Source: UBA6770 sp965660875 (GTDB lineage: Bacteria > Bacteroidota > Bacteroidia > Flavobacteriales_G > Salibacteraceae). Taken from it: a stretch of DNA of 64,000 nucleotides. This document shows positions 17,354 through 25,775 of this stretch, piece after piece. The stretch covers positions 1 through 64,000 of the forward strand of contig CBFIBQ010000018.1 of assembly GCA_965660875.1 (NCBI GenBank), given 5' to 3'. A program made the translations under genes and the position numbers. The notes beneath the pieces are model-generated. The model was not told the origin of the DNA. It did not search any database and saw only the letters and a program-made list of their open reading frames with translations. Numbering within the stretch: the stretch's first letter is position 1; every line of letters starts with the position of its first letter.

Positions 17354-18742
17354 TTGAATATTCAAGAGACCAAACCAGAAGCAATTAAGACTTCAATTGA
17401 AGAGAAAAAAGTATTTTTTTCTAGCCACAAAACCAAGAATATAGCTTTCCGGTTGAGGCAATTGAATAACTTAAAAAATGCTATTCTATATTACCAGCCA
17501 GCACTAGAAAATGCCCTTTATCAAGATTTAAAAAAATCAAAAGAAGCCGCTTTCCTTTCTGAAATTGGTTTGGTACTTAATGAACTCAACCACCACATAA
17601 AACAGCTAAAAAAATGGGCAAAACCAAAGCAAGTATCTACTCCTCTGTTTCTTTTTCCCTCGAGCAGTAAAATTGTGCACGAACCACTGGGAACCGCCCT
17701 AATAATTGCGCCTTGGAACTACCCAGTTCAGCTCACCCTATCGCCTCTTATTGGAGCTATATCCAGCGGATGCTGCGCAATTATTAAACCGTCTCCTGAT
17801 GCAAGTGCAACGGCCATAGTTTTAGAGGAAATAATAAAAGAAACCTTTGCGCCCAATTACATAAGTGTTATCCAAGGCGGCATTCCAACTAATACGGCCT
17901 TACTTGAAGAGCGCTTTGATTTAATATTTTTTACAGGTAGCACCCAAGTGGGAAAAATTGTAATGAAAGCTGCTACAGAGCATTTAACGCCTGTGGTATT
18001 GGAATTGGGTGGCAAAAGTCCCTGTATTGTAGACGCTTCTGCTAAACTTGAACTCGCAGCCAAACGCATAATTTGGGGTAAATTACTAAACGCAGGGCAA
18101 ACTTGCATCGCCCCAGATTATATATTGGTGCATGAAAGTATAAAGACAACGCTGATAGAAATGCTGCAAAAGCAAGTAGTTGAACTGTATGGAAAAGAAC
18201 TAGAGAACAGCCCTTATTATTCAAAAATAATCCATCAATCTGCGCTTGAACGATTGACGAAGTTGATGCCGTCTGAGCATGCTGAGCTGCATTTTGGGGG
18301 AGCTTCAAAAGCAGATAAATTGTTTATAGCGCCTACTGTTGTTGAAATAAAAAATGTATCAGAGCAAGTAATGCAGGAAGAAATTTTCGGTCCCATTCTT
18401 CCGATTATAGTCTATTCCGATATAAACGAAACGATAGATTACATCAATCGGAATGAAAAACCGTTAGCGCTTTATATTTTTGGCAATAAAAAGGTTGCGG
18501 AGCATGTAATTCAGCAAACCAGCTCCGGTGGTGTTTGTGTAAACGATACCCTACTACACATTGCCAATCACCATTTACCTTTTGGCGGAGTTGGGCAGAG
18601 CGGTATGGGTAAATATCACGGAGAAGCTAGTTTTCAAGCATTTAGCAACGCAAAATCCATCTTGTCTACGCCAACGTGGATTGATTTACCATTTAAGTAT
18701 CCCCCGTTTAAGTATTTCAGTTGGATAAAGCGGTTATTTTAA
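17354..18742 (+). CDS. NAD(P)-dependent aldehyde dehydrogenase, class 3 (ALDH3-like)
   Basis: 462 residues, the ALDH3/coniferyl-aldehyde-dehydrogenase length. Cofactor motifs: APWNYPVQLTLSP (119-131), KPSPDASATA (145-154) and FFTGSTQVG (192-200). Catalytic residues: Glu217 in VVLELGGKSP and nucleophile Cys251 in NAGQTCIAPDY. It oxidises medium- or long-chain or aromatic aldehydes to acids. There is no other start than TTG at 17354 near the expected N terminus. The C terminus (PFKYPPFKYFSWIKRLF) is amphipathic and hydrophobic, as in membrane-associated ALDH3 proteins of fatty-aldehyde metabolism; that link is inference. Confidence 0.93.
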   Translation: MNIQETKPEAIKTSIEEKKVFFSSHKTKNIAFRLRQLNNLKNAILYYQPALENALYQDLKKSKEAAFLSEIGLVLNELNHHIKQLKKWAKPKQVSTPLFLFPSSSKIVHEPLGTALIIAPWNYPVQLTLSPLIGAISSGCCAIIKPSPDASATAIVLEEIIKETFAPNYISVIQGGIPTNTALLEERFDLIFFTGSTQVGKIVMKAATEHLTPVVLELGGKSPCIVDASAKLELAAKRIIWGKLLNAGQTCIAPDYILVHESIKTTLIEMLQKQVVELYGKELENSPYYSKIIHQSALERLTKLMPSEHAELHFGGASKADKLFIAPTVVEIKNVSEQVMQEEIFGPILPIIVYSDINETIDYINRNEKPLALYIFGNKKVAEHVIQQTSSGGVCVNDTLLHIANHHLPFGGVGQSGMGKYHGEASFQAFSNAKSILSTPTWIDLPFKYPPFKYFSWIKRLF

Positions 18743-18796
18743 ATAGCTACGGTTTGGAGCAAGGAGATAAATTCGTTATTTGAAAGCATTTCATTC

Positions 18797-20527
18797 ATGA
18801 CTATTAAAAACAAGCTCTCCTTAATTTCTGTGGTATTGGTTTCTCTTGTGTTGATTCAATATCGACTCATTCAACCGAACATTGAAAAAGGTCCAGCATT
18901 AAACGTACTGAGCTGGGATGCCTTTGGGTATTACATGTTTTTGCCCGGGCTATTCATATACGATGACATTACCGATTACCAGTGGAGACATGAAATACAA
19001 GGCAAGTACAATGCGCTAGGCGGTGATTTCTATCAAGGTACAAAAGCCGAGAATGGAAACTATGTAGGTAAATACTTGGTAGGCGTTTCCATTTTAGAAC
19101 TTCCTTTTTTTTGGATCGGTCACACCATTGCTCTCCACTCGCATTATCAAGCAGACGGTTTTTCTCCTCCTTACCAGTATTCGGTTGCTTTCGGTGCTAT
19201 TGCCTTGTGTATTCTTGCCCTCTTCCTCATACGTAGCATTTTACTCCGTTATTATTCCGACAAAGCAACGGGCTTAAGCATTTTCCTACTGGTTATGGCA
19301 ACGAATTTCATACAATACGTGGCAATTGACAGTGCGCAAAGCCACTCCTTTATTTTTCCATACTATGTAGTGATCATTTATTTGACCTTAAAATGGCATA
19401 ATCAACCGCAAATAAGGTGGGCAGCACTGATCGGACTTACCATAGGTTTAGCAACCATATCAAGACCCACAGAAGCCATAATGCTATTTATCCCTTTACT
19501 GTGGAATACCCACAATAAAGAAAGTAAAAAACTGAAGTGGTTGCAAGTAAGGCAATACCTCCATCATGTGTATTGGACCATTGGTTTTGGACTACTCGGT
19601 GTTTTGCCCCAGCTTATTTATTGGAAAACTGTTTCAGGCGATTGGGTATTCAACGTAGGCAGCAAATGGTATTTTCTCAATCCGTTTTTCCGAGTTATTG
19701 TAGGCTTCGAAAACGGTTGGTTCGTTTATACACCAATTACCATACTATTTGTCCTCGGGTTCTTTTTTATCAAAAAACTCCCATTCCAAAAATCAGTCAT
19801 AACCTTCTGTTTATTAAATATTTGGATAATCACCGCTTGGTCCGATTGGAAATATGGCGCTACCTATTCTACTCGTGCTTTAGTACAAAGCTACCCAGTG
19901 TTTGCATTGGCTTTTACGGCGGTAATTGAACGTATTTTACAACAAAAGTGGCGACCATTATTTCTTGCTTTGAGTGCTTATCTCATTTTCGTCAACTTCT
20001 TTCAAATGGACCAGTACTACAAAACCATTTTGCATTACCGCGACATGAATTTCCATTACTACGGAAGGATTTACCTCAATAGCTCCCCTACTCCCTTGGA
20101 CATAAGTTTGATGGACACCGATGAAGTATTGGACGACTTGGCAGCTTATCAACTTGTAGATAACTCTAAATTACAAACCGCCATCTCACTTGAGTCTTCC
20201 GAAGGCTATTCCGAATCCGTTTTACAGTTAAATGGTCAATCAAACACCAAGGATTCGTGGATAAGAATACAGGCAAAAATTGAGGCCCAGGAAGGTTTTG
20301 GCGATACCTATTTGAATTGCAAATTGGAAAACGGTCAAACGCAAAAGGAACGACGCATTCGATTATTTAACCCCATTAGTCAATCTGGAGCTGCGAACAA
20401 TTACGAGTTTTTCTTGGAAGTACCTAAAGACTTTGATGCATTTAATGCTGCGGTTTACTTTACTTCTGGAACCACCTTTCGGGTTAAAGTTCATGAATTA
20501 GAGATGAGTCATTACACTCCAAAATGA
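18797..20527 (+). CDS. Polytopic membrane protein, GT-C glycosyltransferase-like
   Basis: 576 residues. The first 400 contain about ten or eleven predicted membrane helices, and the last 150 are soluble and beta-rich (ESVLQLNGQSNTKDSWIRIQ; FFLEVPKDFDAFNAAVYF). The region after helix 1 (SWDAFGYYMFLPGLFIYDD) and the loop with TISRPTEAI recall GT-C fold glycosyltransferases of the PMT/ArnT type, with an acidic periplasmic loop 1. I infer a polyprenyl-phosphate-sugar-dependent transferase; no diagnostic active site can be proven. It is monocistronic by spacing and followed by the photolyase module after about 120 bases. The intergenic DNA shows no clear terminator. Confidence 0.6.
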   Translation: MTIKNKLSLISVVLVSLVLIQYRLIQPNIEKGPALNVLSWDAFGYYMFLPGLFIYDDITDYQWRHEIQGKYNALGGDFYQGTKAENGNYVGKYLVGVSILELPFFWIGHTIALHSHYQADGFSPPYQYSVAFGAIALCILALFLIRSILLRYYSDKATGLSIFLLVMATNFIQYVAIDSAQSHSFIFPYYVVIIYLTLKWHNQPQIRWAALIGLTIGLATISRPTEAIMLFIPLLWNTHNKESKKLKWLQVRQYLHHVYWTIGFGLLGVLPQLIYWKTVSGDWVFNVGSKWYFLNPFFRVIVGFENGWFVYTPITILFVLGFFFIKKLPFQKSVITFCLLNIWIITAWSDWKYGATYSTRALVQSYPVFALAFTAVIERILQQKWRPLFLALSAYLIFVNFFQMDQYYKTILHYRDMNFHYYGRIYLNSSPTPLDISLMDTDEVLDDLAAYQLVDNSKLQTAISLESSEGYSESVLQLNGQSNTKDSWIRIQAKIEAQEGFGDTYLNCKLENGQTQKERRIRLFNPISQSGAANNYEFFLEVPKDFDAFNAAVYFTSGTTFRVKVHELEMSHYTPK

Positions 20528-20646
20528 AAAACAATCTGATATTGGAAAATTTCGGTGTCTAAACCTGAAGTAGAGATAACGATAACTCACCGAGAAAACT
20601 TATCAAATTGAAAAAACCAATACGCCTTTCAAGTTGTTCTTTGATT

Positions 20647-20925
20647 GTGGAACAATTTACAGAACGAAATCACGACCGAATCATTGAAATGGCATGGGAA
20701 GACCGAACTCCATTTGAAGCCATTGAATTTCAATTTGGCTTACCCGAAAGTGAGGTCATTAAATTAATGAGGCGCAGCCTAAAACCAAAGTCGTTTAAAC
20801 TTTGGCGAAAGCGCGTAAACAGTGGTATAAGCTCAAAACATTTAAAGAAAAGAAGTTCGGACATTAGCCGGTTTAAATGCTCCAGACAACGAACCATTTC
20901 TGGTAACAAAATTTCCAAACGATGA
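20647..20925 (+). CDS. TIGR03643/DUF2805 family protein
   Basis: About 92 residues if started at GTG 20647 (EQFTERNHDRIIEMAWEDRT), which matches the usual family N terminus; TTG codons at 20608 and 20641 are alternatives. RIIEMAWEDRTPFEAIEFQF and VIKLMRRSLKPKSFKLWRKR are the family blocks. The fold looks like a small helix-turn-helix or RNA/DNA-binding helical domain with a basic C-terminal tail. The family is found next to photolyase/cryptochrome genes in marine bacteria, and its biochemical role is not known. Its TGA overlaps the ATG of the next gene (ATGA), so the two are translationally coupled. Confidence 0.85.
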   Translation: MEQFTERNHDRIIEMAWEDRTPFEAIEFQFGLPESEVIKLMRRSLKPKSFKLWRKRVNSGISSKHLKKRSSDISRFKCSRQRTISGNKISKR

Positions 20926-22013
20926 GCTTTCCAACAGATTACGATTCAATTGTAGAACGCATTGAAGAAATAGATCCGAAGAAATATGCGCCTACTCGAA
21001 ACTTTGAAAACGGAGCTGTAACTCGTTTAAGTCCGTACATATCCAGAGGTGTAATATCTACAAAACAAGTTTTTGAATCTATTCTAAAAAGAAACTTACC
21101 CTACTCCACCACCGAAAAGTTCATACAGGAATTGGCTTGGCGAGACTATTGGCAACAAATCTGGATTGCGAAAGGAAATGAAATTGACACCGACCTGAGA
21201 AACCAACAGCAACCAATTTCAAATAATGGAACTCCAACTGGAATTATTAATGGCACAACTGGAATTCAAGCTGTTGACAAAGCAATTGATGCCTTTTACA
21301 AAACGGGTTACATGCACAATCACATGCGGATGTATTTAGCTTCTATCGCATGCAACATTGCTCAATCGCATTGGTTGAGTCCGGCAAAGTGGCTGTATGC
21401 GCATTTGTTAGACGGAGATTGGGCGAGTAATGCGCTTAGTTGGCAATGGGTGTCAGGGGCCAACGCCAACAAAAAATATTACGCCAATCAAGAAAACATC
21501 AACAAGTATTTTAATAGTTCGCAAACCAACACTTTTCTGGATGTGCCATACAGTGCTTTTGAAAACCTTGAAATACCAGAATTACTACTCGAAACACAAG
21601 CACTTAATGTAAAAACCTTATTGCCTGAGCCTTCAAGTATCGAAATTGACGAGTCGATTCCTACCTGCGTTTACACCTATTATAACCTCGACCCAAATTG
21701 GCGAACCAACAAAAAAGCAAATCGAATATTGTTTCTAGAGCCAAGTTTTTTTGAAAAATATCCAGTGGCTGATAAACCGCTGAACTTTGCTTTAGAGCTC
21801 GCTTCAAATATTGAGGGAATTCAAATTTTCGTCGGTGAATTCTCAGAACTACAAAATAGCATTGGAAATAGTCCAGCGGTATTCAAAGAACACCCAACTA
21901 ATAAGCATTTCGTTGGAACGCAAGACGAACGGGACTGGATGTTTTCTGTGAAAGGTTATTACCGCTCATTCTTTGCTTTCTGGAAAAAATGTAAAAAAGA
22001 ACTGAAAGCGTGA
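20922..22013 (+). CDS. Photolyase-like protein consisting of the FAD-binding domain only
   Basis: 363 residues. It lacks the N-terminal antenna-binding alpha/beta domain; the sequence begins directly in the helical FAD region (APTRNFENGAVTRLSPYISR, near residues 22-41). Further photolyase motifs are IQELAWRDYWQQIW, AVDKAIDAFYKTGYMHNHMR, and DGDWASNALSWQWVSGANAN, which keeps the conserved DGD...N...WQW segment around the flavin. The C-terminal 130 residues have no recognised motif. Such FAD-domain-only proteins accompany TIGR03643 and cryptochrome genes in Bacteroidota. Whether it repairs DNA or acts as a light sensor is unknown. It overlaps its neighbours by 4 bases upstream and, if the next gene used GTG 22010, downstream too. 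Confidence 0.88.
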   Translation: MSFPTDYDSIVERIEEIDPKKYAPTRNFENGAVTRLSPYISRGVISTKQVFESILKRNLPYSTTEKFIQELAWRDYWQQIWIAKGNEIDTDLRNQQQPISNNGTPTGIINGTTGIQAVDKAIDAFYKTGYMHNHMRMYLASIACNIAQSHWLSPAKWLYAHLLDGDWASNALSWQWVSGANANKKYYANQENINKYFNSSQTNTFLDVPYSAFENLEIPELLLETQALNVKTLLPEPSSIEIDESIPTCVYTYYNLDPNWRTNKKANRILFLEPSFFEKYPVADKPLNFALELASNIEGIQIFVGEFSELQNSIGNSPAVFKEHPTNKHFVGTQDERDWMFSVKGYYRSFFAFWKKCKKELKA

Positions 22014-22021
22014 AGCCCAAA

Positions 22022-24124
22022 ATGAATCTTGTTTGGCTTAAACGCGATTTACGTTTGCATGACCACGCTGCTTTTCAAGCCGCCGAAAAAACCAGTTCGT
22101 CGTACTTACCCATTTACATTTTTGACAAGGATTTATTGAAACACCCTGAAGTGAGCAAACGGCACTTGCAATTTATTTGGCACTCTATTAAAGATATGAA
22201 TAACGAACTCGCACAGTTCAATCGTTCGGTTCAGATATTCTACGGTAAGTCATTAGATATTTTCAAATTCTTATTAGAAAGATATGAAATTGAAAATGTG
22301 TTTTCTTATCAAGAAAGTGGTGTATTGGATACTTGGAAAAGAGACTTGGCAATTGGTGAATTATTCAAATCTTCGAATGTCAACTGGACCGAATTTCGGC
22401 AAAACGGTGTTGTTCGAGGATTGAACCACAGAAAAACGTGGGATAAAAACTGGTTTGAAACCATGCATGCTGCAGTCATTTCAAACGAGTACAGCGATTC
22501 CGATTTTGAACCCTTTGAACACAACTTTTCAGTTCCTGAAAAGCTGAAAAGCGAATGGAGCGAATACCCAAATGCATTTCAACCAGCTGGCGAAAAATAC
22601 GCTTGGAAATACTTGCGCTCGTTTGCTGCAGAGCGTGGTAAAAAATACGCCTATCACATTTCAAAACCACAAGCCAGTAGAATATCTTGCGGTCGAATTT
22701 CTCCTTATTTGGCATGGGGAAATTTGAGTATTCGTCAAGCGTATCAGTTTGTTCGTAACCACGAAAATTACCCAACCAACAAAAGAAGTTTCAACGGTTT
22801 TCTGACACGCCTGAAATGGCACTGCCATTTTATTCAGAAGTTCGAAGTGGAATGCAATTACGAAAATGAATGCATTAATCGGGGTTATGAATTACTAGAA
22901 CGCCCGAGAAGTGAGGCTTTTATTAAAGCTTGGAAAATAGGTAAAACGGGCTATCCTTTGGTTGATGCTTGTATGCGCTGCGTTATAGAAACCGGTTGGA
23001 TTAACTTTAGAATGCGCGCCATGGTTGTTTCATTTTTGTGCCATCACCTCGACCAAGATTGGCGTACCGGAGTTTACCATTTGGCTCAGCAGTTTTTAGA
23101 CTTCGAACCGGGAATTCACTATCCGCAATTTCAAATGCAAGCTGGGACAACTGGCATAAATACAGTCAGAATTTATAATCCAGTAAAACAATCTACTGAC
23201 CACGACCCAAATGGAGAATTCATAAAAAAATGGGTACCCGAACTTAGCAGTTTTCCAGTTGAATTTATTCATGAGCCTTGGAAAGCAACTGCGATTGACT
23301 TAGCTGAAATCGAATTTGAACTTGGTGAACACTACCCTGCTCCAATTGTTAACTTGGAAGAAAGCGGTAAAAAAGCACGTAAAAAAATTTGGAGTCACCG
23401 AAAACATGAAAAAGTTAAGCAAGAGAATAGCCGAATTTTGGCAGTTCACGTGAGACCAAACTCAAGGAAAAAACTAAAACAAATGCATCTAACAAAACAA
23501 GAAATCATTGATTTGGATAGAATCAAACGATTGAATATCATCAACTCAATTACTGGGGTTAAACCTGGGAATGTAGTGGGGTCAGTTTCGGAGACAGGCG
23601 AAAACAATCTGGCTATAATCAGTTCGGTAGTTCACCTAAGCAGTAATCCAGCGTTAATTGGTTTTATCATGCGCCCACACGGTGAAATAAAACGTGATAC
23701 TTATGAGAACATAAAAGCTACTGGAGTCTACACCATTAACCATATACCAGTCTCTCACACAGAAGAAGCGCATTATACTTCCGCTAAGTACGATAGCAAC
23801 ATCTCTGAATTTGAAAAGTGCGGTTTTAATGAAGAATTTCTCTCGAGCTTCAAGGCTCCATTTGTAGAGGAAAGCCACGTAAAAATTGGAGTAAGTTTTG
23901 TGGAAGAGATTCCTATCCCCAGTTCGAACACAACAATGATTGTCGGTCAAATAGAACACTTAATTGTACCTGACAACTCTCTGGAGGAAACTGGTTATAT
24001 CAATTTGGAAAAAGCCCAATCTGTTGGTATTTCTGGTCTAAACTCGTATTATGAATTGAAATACAAAGCCTCCTATCCTTACGCCCGAGTTTCAGAAGTA
24101 CCAGAGTTTGCAAAAGAAAAGTAA
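22022..24124 (+). CDS. Cryptochrome/photolyase fused to a flavin reductase-like domain
   Basis: 700 residues from ATG 22022; a GTG at 22010 overlapping the previous stop is possible. Residues 1-130 are the photolyase alpha/beta domain (NLVWLKRDLRLHDHAAF). Residues about 195-440 are the FAD domain (SCGRISPYLAWGNLSIRQAY; RTGVYHLAQQFLDFEPGIHY; RIYNPVKQSTDHDPNGEFI). The classical DGD...GGWQW segment is replaced by LDFEPGIHYPQFQMQAGTTG. The cryptochrome ends near HVRPNSRKKLKQ, and from Met488 (position 23483) an entire flavin reductase-like domain follows (LNIINSITGVKPGNVVGSVS; LAIISSVVHLSSNPALIGFI; ENIKATGVYTINHI). In relatives I know, these are separate proteins. The fused reductase could supply reduced flavin to the photoreceptor; that is inference. 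Confidence 0.9.
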   Translation: MNLVWLKRDLRLHDHAAFQAAEKTSSSYLPIYIFDKDLLKHPEVSKRHLQFIWHSIKDMNNELAQFNRSVQIFYGKSLDIFKFLLERYEIENVFSYQESGVLDTWKRDLAIGELFKSSNVNWTEFRQNGVVRGLNHRKTWDKNWFETMHAAVISNEYSDSDFEPFEHNFSVPEKLKSEWSEYPNAFQPAGEKYAWKYLRSFAAERGKKYAYHISKPQASRISCGRISPYLAWGNLSIRQAYQFVRNHENYPTNKRSFNGFLTRLKWHCHFIQKFEVECNYENECINRGYELLERPRSEAFIKAWKIGKTGYPLVDACMRCVIETGWINFRMRAMVVSFLCHHLDQDWRTGVYHLAQQFLDFEPGIHYPQFQMQAGTTGINTVRIYNPVKQSTDHDPNGEFIKKWVPELSSFPVEFIHEPWKATAIDLAEIEFELGEHYPAPIVNLEESGKKARKKIWSHRKHEKVKQENSRILAVHVRPNSRKKLKQMHLTKQEIIDLDRIKRLNIINSITGVKPGNVVGSVSETGENNLAIISSVVHLSSNPALIGFIMRPHGEIKRDTYENIKATGVYTINHIPVSHTEEAHYTSAKYDSNISEFEKCGFNEEFLSSFKAPFVEESHVKIGVSFVEEIPIPSSNTTMIVGQIEHLIVPDNSLEETGYINLEKAQSVGISGLNSYYELKYKASYPYARVSEVPEFAKEK

Positions 24125-24245
24125 TCTACCTCAGAAAATTTGTGCTGTATGTGAACGTCCCTTTACCTGGAGGAAGAAATGGGAAAATTGTTGGGAGGAA
24201 GTAAAGTATTGCAGCGAGCGTTGCAGAAGAAATAAGTCGAAATAA
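24108..24245 (+). CDS. DUF2256 small zinc-binding protein (45 residues), overlapping the cryptochrome gene
   Basis: Translation from TTG 24108 gives a 45-residue protein: QKKSNLPQKICAVCERPF near the start, TWRKKWE in the middle and YCSERCRRNKSK at the end. Four Cys (12, 15, 35, 39; C-x2-C and C-x3-C) fit a single zinc site, and the sequence matches DUF2256 over its whole length. It overlaps the fused cryptochrome gene's end by 17 bases in another frame and stops 3 bases before the next gene. DUF2256 genes travel with cryptochrome/photolyase genes. The role is unknown; a small zinc chaperone or nucleic-acid-binding peptide is possible. There is no ATG or GTG to use, so the start is TTG by family alignment. 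Confidence 0.85.
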   Translation: MQKKSNLPQKICAVCERPFTWRKKWENCWEEVKYCSERCRRNKSK

Positions 24246-24248
24246 TCC

Positions 24249-25733
24249 ATGTCTGAAGTAGCTATATTGTTTCCGCACCAGTTATTTGAAAAGCATGAAC
24301 TCTTGAAGCCAGAGCGCAAAGTGTATTTAATCGAAGAGCACTTATTTTTCAAAGAATTCAACTTCTATAAGTTAAAACTGGCTTTTCATAGAGCCAGCAT
24401 GAAGAAATACAAGGCTGAGCAAACCGAAAAAGGATACAATATTCAGTATGTAGAAAGCACAAGTGCATTAGCCGATATAAGAGAGTTTATTCCCTACCTC
24501 GCCTCTAAGGAGACTAATAAAATTCACTTTATTAATCCAACCGACAATTGGCTTGAACGGCGAATAAAAGAAGCAGCGGACAAGCATTCAATCGAATTGG
24601 TCGAATATGAAAATCCTTTATTCCTAAATTCTCGGGATGATTTATCAAGCTTTTTTAAACCCACCAAAAAGAGTTTCTTTCAAACTACATTTTACAAACA
24701 ACAACGGAAAAAGCGAAACTTACTATTAACTAGTAATGGCGAGCCACAAGGAGGTAAATGGACATTCGACACCGAAAATCGCAAAAAATACCCGAGGGGT
24801 AAAAACCCACCACCAATTCGATATCCAGAAGCAGATGAATATTGGAAAGAAGCAGTTGCTTTTGTAGAAAAGCATTACTCAAAGAACTTGGGAGAAGTGA
24901 AACAAGAATCGATTTATCCCATTAGCAGAGCATCGGCAAAAAAATGGTTTGAACAGTTTTTGGAGTTGCGTTTTCATGAATTTGGTGATTTTGAGGATGC
25001 GATGGTGAAAGAAGAAAATATTCTACACCACAGTGTGCTGACTCCCATGCTAAACGTTGGTTTATTGGAACCCATGTACGTGGTTAATCGAGCCATAGAA
25101 TATGCCAATGAAAATGAAGTACCCATAAATTCTTTAGAAGGGTTTGTGCGACAAATCGTTGGTTGGAGAGAGTTTATACGCGGCATGTACGAATGTAAAG
25201 GCAGTTTTTCGAGAACGCAGAATTTTTGGAATTTCAAACGTAAAATTCCAGAAAGCTTTTACACCGGAACAACTGGAATACCTCCAGTTGATGATACCAT
25301 AAAAAAAGTACTCAAAACTGGCTATTGTCATCACATTGAGCGCTTGATGGTACTGGGGAATTTTATGCTCTTGTGCGAGTTTGACCCAGACGAAGTTTAC
25401 CGTTGGTTTATGGAGCTGTTTATTGACGCATACGATTGGGTTATGGTGCCTAATGTGTATGGAATGAGTCAATTTGCAGACGGTGGAACCTTTGCTACAA
25501 AACCATACATCAGCTCATCAAATTACGTTCTAAAAATGAGTAATTACCTTAAGGGCGATTGGCAAAAAAGTTGGGATGGTTTATTCTGGCATTTTATGAA
25601 CAAACATCGCGACTTCTTTTTATCAAACCCACGAATAGGAATGCTTATCGGAACATTCGATAAGATGGAACAACAGAAAAAAGAAACACATTTTAACGAA
25701 GCAGAAAAATTCTTGAATCAACTAAACAATTAA
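24249..25733 (+). CDS. CryB/PhrB-type cryptochrome/photolyase-related protein lacking the Fe-S cysteines
   Basis: 494 residues, the length of the FeS-BCP (prokaryotic 6-4 photolyase) family. The N-terminal 200 residues are the DPRP domain (AILFPHQLFEKHELL; IEEHLFFKEFNFYK). The FAD domain shows EGFVRQIVGWREFIRGMYE, TGYCHHIERLMVLGNFML and PNVYGMSQFADGGTFATKPY. In PhrB, a Cys-x2-Cys...Cys motif follows this last block and, with one earlier Cys, holds a [4Fe-4S] cluster. Here that stretch reads KMSNYLKGDWQKSWDGLFWH, with no Cys, so a classical cluster cannot form. It may still bind FAD and a ribolumazine antenna. Last of the photolyase genes and 3 bases from DUF2256. Confidence 0.9.
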   Translation: MSEVAILFPHQLFEKHELLKPERKVYLIEEHLFFKEFNFYKLKLAFHRASMKKYKAEQTEKGYNIQYVESTSALADIREFIPYLASKETNKIHFINPTDNWLERRIKEAADKHSIELVEYENPLFLNSRDDLSSFFKPTKKSFFQTTFYKQQRKKRNLLLTSNGEPQGGKWTFDTENRKKYPRGKNPPPIRYPEADEYWKEAVAFVEKHYSKNLGEVKQESIYPISRASAKKWFEQFLELRFHEFGDFEDAMVKEENILHHSVLTPMLNVGLLEPMYVVNRAIEYANENEVPINSLEGFVRQIVGWREFIRGMYECKGSFSRTQNFWNFKRKIPESFYTGTTGIPPVDDTIKKVLKTGYCHHIERLMVLGNFMLLCEFDPDEVYRWFMELFIDAYDWVMVPNVYGMSQFADGGTFATKPYISSSNYVLKMSNYLKGDWQKSWDGLFWHFMNKHRDFFLSNPRIGMLIGTFDKMEQQKKETHFNEAEKFLNQLNN

Positions 25734-25775
25734 TCAATTGTTTTACTGTTAATTTGATTCTGTAGCCTACTTCTA

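Noticed and set aside
22010..22021. GTG at 22010 as start of the cryptochrome fusion
   Set aside because: Would overlap the previous stop (GTGA) and is possible, but ATG 22022 is directly before the conserved first strand and is the simpler choice.
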